DNA from: an uncultured Clostridia bacterium
GTDB taxonomy: Bacteria > Bacillota > Clostridia > TANB77 > CAG-508
Assembly (NCBI GenBank): GCA_934122235.1
Contig: CAKOWE010000011.1
Location: forward strand, 1 to 38,177
Direction of reading: 5' to 3'
DNA length: 38,177 nt
The notes beneath the pieces were generated by a model. That model was not told the DNA's origin and ran no database searches. It worked only from the letters and a program-made list of their open reading frames with translations. The position numbers were made by a program, and so were the translations under genes. Shown here piece by piece: positions 35,767-38,177 of this stretch; positions within the stretch are counted from its first letter, which is position 1; each line of letters opens with the position of its first letter.

Positions 35767-37048
35767 TTATTTTATTTCTCCATCTAATATAAGATTATCT
35801 AATTTAGTTATTTTTACAGTCTTTATTGTATTTTCTAATTCTACATTCATCGGAACTTTTACTAACATATAATTTTTAGTATGTCCCTCTGTATATTTTT
35901 CCGTACTTTGTTCAAACAATACATCAACTTGTTTGCCTACATATTTTTTCATAAATTCTTTTTCATTATCATCAGATAATTTTATTAATTTGTTGCTTCT
36001 TTCTTCTTTTACGTTTCCATCTATTTGTTCTTCCATTGTTGCTGCTTTTGTGCCATTTCTTTGAGAATATTTAAAAATATGCATTTTCATAAATTTTATT
36101 TTACTTAAAAATTCATACGTTTTATTAAATTCTTCTTCAGTCTCAGCTGGAAAACCTACAATAATATCTGTTGTAAGCGCTACTTCAGGATATGCTTTTC
36201 TCAATAAATTAACTATTTTTTCAAATTCTTGTGTTGTATATTTTCTATTCATTCTTTTTAATGTTTCATCACATCCACTTTGTAAAGACAAATGAAAATG
36301 ATCACATATTTTTTCTAATTTTGTTAGTCTTTCTAAAAATTCTTCTGTTATTATTGTAGGTTCTATAGAACCTAATCTTATTCTTTCTATTCCATCTATT
36401 TTATTTATAGCCTCTAGCAAATCTATTAGTGTAATTTCATTATTAAAATCTTTTCCATATGAAGCTATGTGTATTCCTGTAATTACAACTTCTTTTATTC
36501 CTTCTTTTGCAATTTTTGTTACTTCCTCGACTACATTTTCTATTTTTCTACTTCTTACTCTTCCTCTAGCATACGGTATTATGCAATACGAGCAAAATCT
36601 ATCACAACCATCTTGTACTTTTATTACTGCTCTTGTTTTTTCTGTATATGTAGTAGTACCTAACTCTACAAACTCTTTTTGGTACATTACATCTGTTACT
36701 GTTGGTTTGTTATAATTTTCCACTAATTCTACTATATTTTTCTTTTCGTTATTTCCCAAAACTATATCTACTTCTTCTATTTGTTCTAATTTTTCTTTTG
36801 CAACTTGTGCATAGCAACCTACAACAACTAAAATAGCATTAGGATTATTGTGTTTTGCTCTCCTTATTATTTGTCTTGATTTTTTGTCAGACATATTTGT
36901 AACTGTACATGTATTTACAACATATATATCAGCAAAGCCTTCAAAATCTACTATTTCATAACCATTTTCTAGAAATTTTTGGCTCATTGCATTTGTTTCA
37001 TATTGGTTTACTTTACATCCGCAACGTGTAGAATGCTACCTTTTTCAT
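35767..37048 (-). CDS. mtaB: tRNA methylthiotransferase MtaB, via CGG-A +1 shift
   Basis: About 426 residues if one base is skipped. Radical-SAM enzyme converting t6A37 to ms2t6A37 in tRNA. The start at 37048 has GGAGG and reads MKKVAFYTL; then codon 10 is CGG-A. Skipping its C (37021) gives GCKVNQYETNAMSQK, the precise MtaB opening, and supplies the first cluster cysteine. The rest is intact: NTCTVTN, VVGCYAQ, the SAM-cluster site CDRFCSYC with IIPYARGR, and a TRAM-like C-terminus. Without the shift, only a fragment from an internal ATG at 36987, lacking that Cys and any ribosome site, could be made. First gene of mtaB-murE. Confidence 0.85.
37018..37021 (-). other. CGG-A +1 recoding site in mtaB
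   Basis: Sense TTG-CGG-ATG-TAA: zero frame stops two codons later. Skipping C gives TTG-GGA-TGT (Leu-Gly-Cys), the invariant TLGCK motif of methylthiotransferases. Confidence 0.65.
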
Positions 37049-37093
37049 CTATTCCTCCGATAAATTTGTTTATTTAAATAATATATATTTTAT

Positions 37094-37122
37094 ATAATAT
37101 ATTATTTCTAGTGTTTTTTCAA
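37094..37122 (-). promoter_or_regulatory. Promoter of mtaB-murE
   Basis: TTGAAA (37122-37117), 17 bases, TATTAT (37099-37094), about 45 bases before the mtaB start. Confidence 0.6.
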
Positions 37123-37166
37123 TATATTTAACATAAAAAGTTTTTCTACAGTAATACTCATTTATA

Positions 37167-37206
37167 TAGTTAAAAACACAATGTCTATAACAAACATTGT
37201 GTTTTT
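37167..37206 (-). terminator. Intrinsic terminator of the secreted protein gene
   Basis: AAAAACACAATG / CATTGTGTTTTT perfect 12-base stem with an 11-base loop, the right arm's T5 acting as the T run on the minus strand; 14 bases after the stop. Confidence 0.8.
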
Positions 37207-37220
37207 ATACACTTTAAATA

Positions 37221-37934
37221 TTAAATTCCTTCTCCATTAACAATCCCTTCACGGGCCAAATAATTATTTGACATTGCACTTTGAGCATATGAAAACGCAC
37301 CATCACATCCACGAACTATACCATAAGAACTACCTGAAACCATAGAAGTTTGCGCACTACCATGCCATTTTTGCGTTTCTAATGTTGCATCTCCGACCCT
37401 AGCCGATGTAGTAGATGGCATATACTTATTTATATATCTTGATGCTATGCCAGATAAAAAAGTGGTTTCTCCCCCTGCCACCCATTCATGTCCACCATTG
37501 TAATTAACCGTCATATTATAATATCCCATTTCATATATTCCATATTTATTTCCTGTTGTACTGGCTTGCACATCTGTTCCTGAAATTTCTCCCCTATCCA
37601 TACGTCTTGCTGTAATATCTGTTCCTTGTTTTCCATAATCTGATGAACCTAAAATTAATATTGCACCATATTCTGTATTTTTTAACAAATGTACATCTAT
37701 ATCATTTGATTTTGTTGTTGCAAGACCTGTTGTTGTATCTATTTCTTCATTTAACCCCATACCTTTTCCTGAACTTTCTTTTTGCCTTATGCCAGTTATC
37801 CATTCTGTTGCAGTTGCTGATTTTGAATTTCCTGTAGGTACACTTTGATAATTTGCATTAACACTAGTTGTTAATAATATTGTTAACACAAAACTTAATA
37901 TTATTAATAGCATTATTTTGCTTTTTTTCATCAT
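37221..37934 (-). CDS. Secreted surface protein of gut-clostridial type
   Basis: 237 residues. Signal peptide MMKKSKIMLLIILSFVLTIL...VNA (cleavage near 27), then a secreted domain with the blocks LLKNTEYGAILILGSSDYGKQG, NKYGIYEMGYYNMTV, EWVAGGETTFLS, ASRYINKY, GDATLETQKWHGS and a final SNNYLAREGIVNGEGI. This block order is frequent at the C-terminus of secreted proteins in gut Firmicutes; its function is unknown. No anchor motif is present. Start uncertain between two adjacent ATGs after AAAGGATGAG. Confidence 0.8.
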   Translation of the reverse strand: MMKKSKIMLLIILSFVLTILLTTSVNANYQSVPTGNSKSATATEWITGIRQKESSGKGMGLNEEIDTTTGLATTKSNDIDVHLLKNTEYGAILILGSSDYGKQGTDITARRMDRGEISGTDVQASTTGNKYGIYEMGYYNMTVNYNGGHEWVAGGETTFLSGIASRYINKYMPSTTSARVGDATLETQKWHGSAQTSMVSGSSYGIVRGCDGAFSYAQSAMSNNYLAREGIVNGEGI

Positions 37935-37950
37935 TTCTCATCCTTTCTGG

Positions 37951-37980
37951 TTTATAGTTGATTAATAAATCAACTATAAA
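37951..37980 (-). repeat. Inverted repeat before the secreted protein gene
   Basis: TTTATAGTTGATT / AATCAACTATAAA perfect 13-base arms, four-base loop, five bases after the partial upstream gene's stop and directly before the next ribosome site. No T run follows; possibly a leaky terminator or leader hairpin. Confidence 0.55.
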
Positions 37981-37984
37981 CTTA

Positions 37985-38177
37985 TTAACTAGTTATTTCT
38001 CTTAACTTATATTTACTTGCCCAGAAACCACTTAATTGTACTACCTTACTAGAATTATTGGGGTCTTCCCAGGTAAATGCTTCTGGTATTGTATAGCCTG
38101 CATCTGCTGTTTCTTTTTCTTTTGGTATTAGTATTGCTTTTACTTTTTGTCCTACTGTTGATGTATCTAATACATAC
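37985..38177 (-). CDS. C-terminal end of a secreted/surface protein (partial)
   Basis: The last 64 residues of a gene that begins beyond the window. It contains GQKVKAILIPKEKE, AGYTIPEAFTWEDPNNSS and ends LSGFWASKYKLREITS. Extended beta-type composition without a membrane helix suggests the end of a secreted repeat protein of the kind found nearby. It is on the same strand as, and 51 bases ahead of, the secreted protein gene at 37934, so they may form one operon. Identity unknown. Confidence 0.7.
   Translation of the reverse strand, partial: YVLDTSTVGQKVKAILIPKEKETADAGYTIPEAFTWEDPNNSSKVVQLSGFWASKYKLREITS

Noticed and set aside
36987..37048. mtaB starting at the internal ATG at 36987
   Set aside because: No ribosome site there, and it would lack the first cluster cysteine; the upstream ATG has GGAGG and continues the family sequence after the shift.

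Overview
The window reads as one contig of an AT-rich, anaerobic, Gram-positive-type bacterium, most likely an uncultured gut Clostridia/Bacilli lineage (inference). Grounds: AGGAGG-type ribosome sites before nearly every gene, TTGaca-17-TATAAT promoters, a gap-pgk-tpiA-gpmI glycolytic cluster, the GGGtGRT / NifU-like pair typical of anaerobes, LemA-DUF2207, and large secreted repeat proteins.

The strongest signal is in the code itself. Three unrelated conserved genes (a DUF2207 membrane protein, an M23 peptidase and the tRNA methylthiotransferase mtaB) match their families only if one base, always the C of an in-frame CGG codon followed by A, is skipped so that translation continues on GGA (Gly). 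This happens five times: three in the glycine-rich tail of DUF2207, where three +1 shifts restore the frame, one in M23 and one at codon 10 of mtaB. By eye, CGG occurs about fifty times out of frame in the other genes with no disturbance. It occurs in frame and undisturbed only once, as CGG-G, in a small gene (10820-11176) that looks foreign. This suggests that CGG is unassigned in this organism and that CGGA acts as a +1 frameshift or four-base glycine signal. A systematic assembly artefact is the main alternative.

Layout. 1-1350: HAD hydrolase and zinc-ribbon protein, divergent, with -35 boxes sharing one TTGTCAA. 1362-9021: a seven-gene minus-strand operon (UPF0104/LPG-synthase-like membrane protein, GT8, GT8-acyltransferase fusion, PlsC-like acyltransferase, hemolysin III, LemA, DUF2207) that looks like a membrane glycolipid or envelope locus. 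9203-10800: uracil permease with a hairpin-rich leader. 10820-13216: a small orphan gene, then an amidoligase with an upstream partner gene. 13386-14951: tRNA-Leu(CAA), a small beta-type protein and a Ca2+/cation antiporter. 15058-16423 (plus strand): M23 peptidase and DUF378 protein. 16467-26469: a single-TM protein and a 3163-residue secreted protein with nine LCCL-like modules. 26689-33314: gap-pgk-tpiA-gpmI followed by the NifU-like / GGGtGRT pair. 33434-37048: an Asn-rich protein, MurE and MtaB. 37221-38177: two secreted proteins, the second cut by the window edge.
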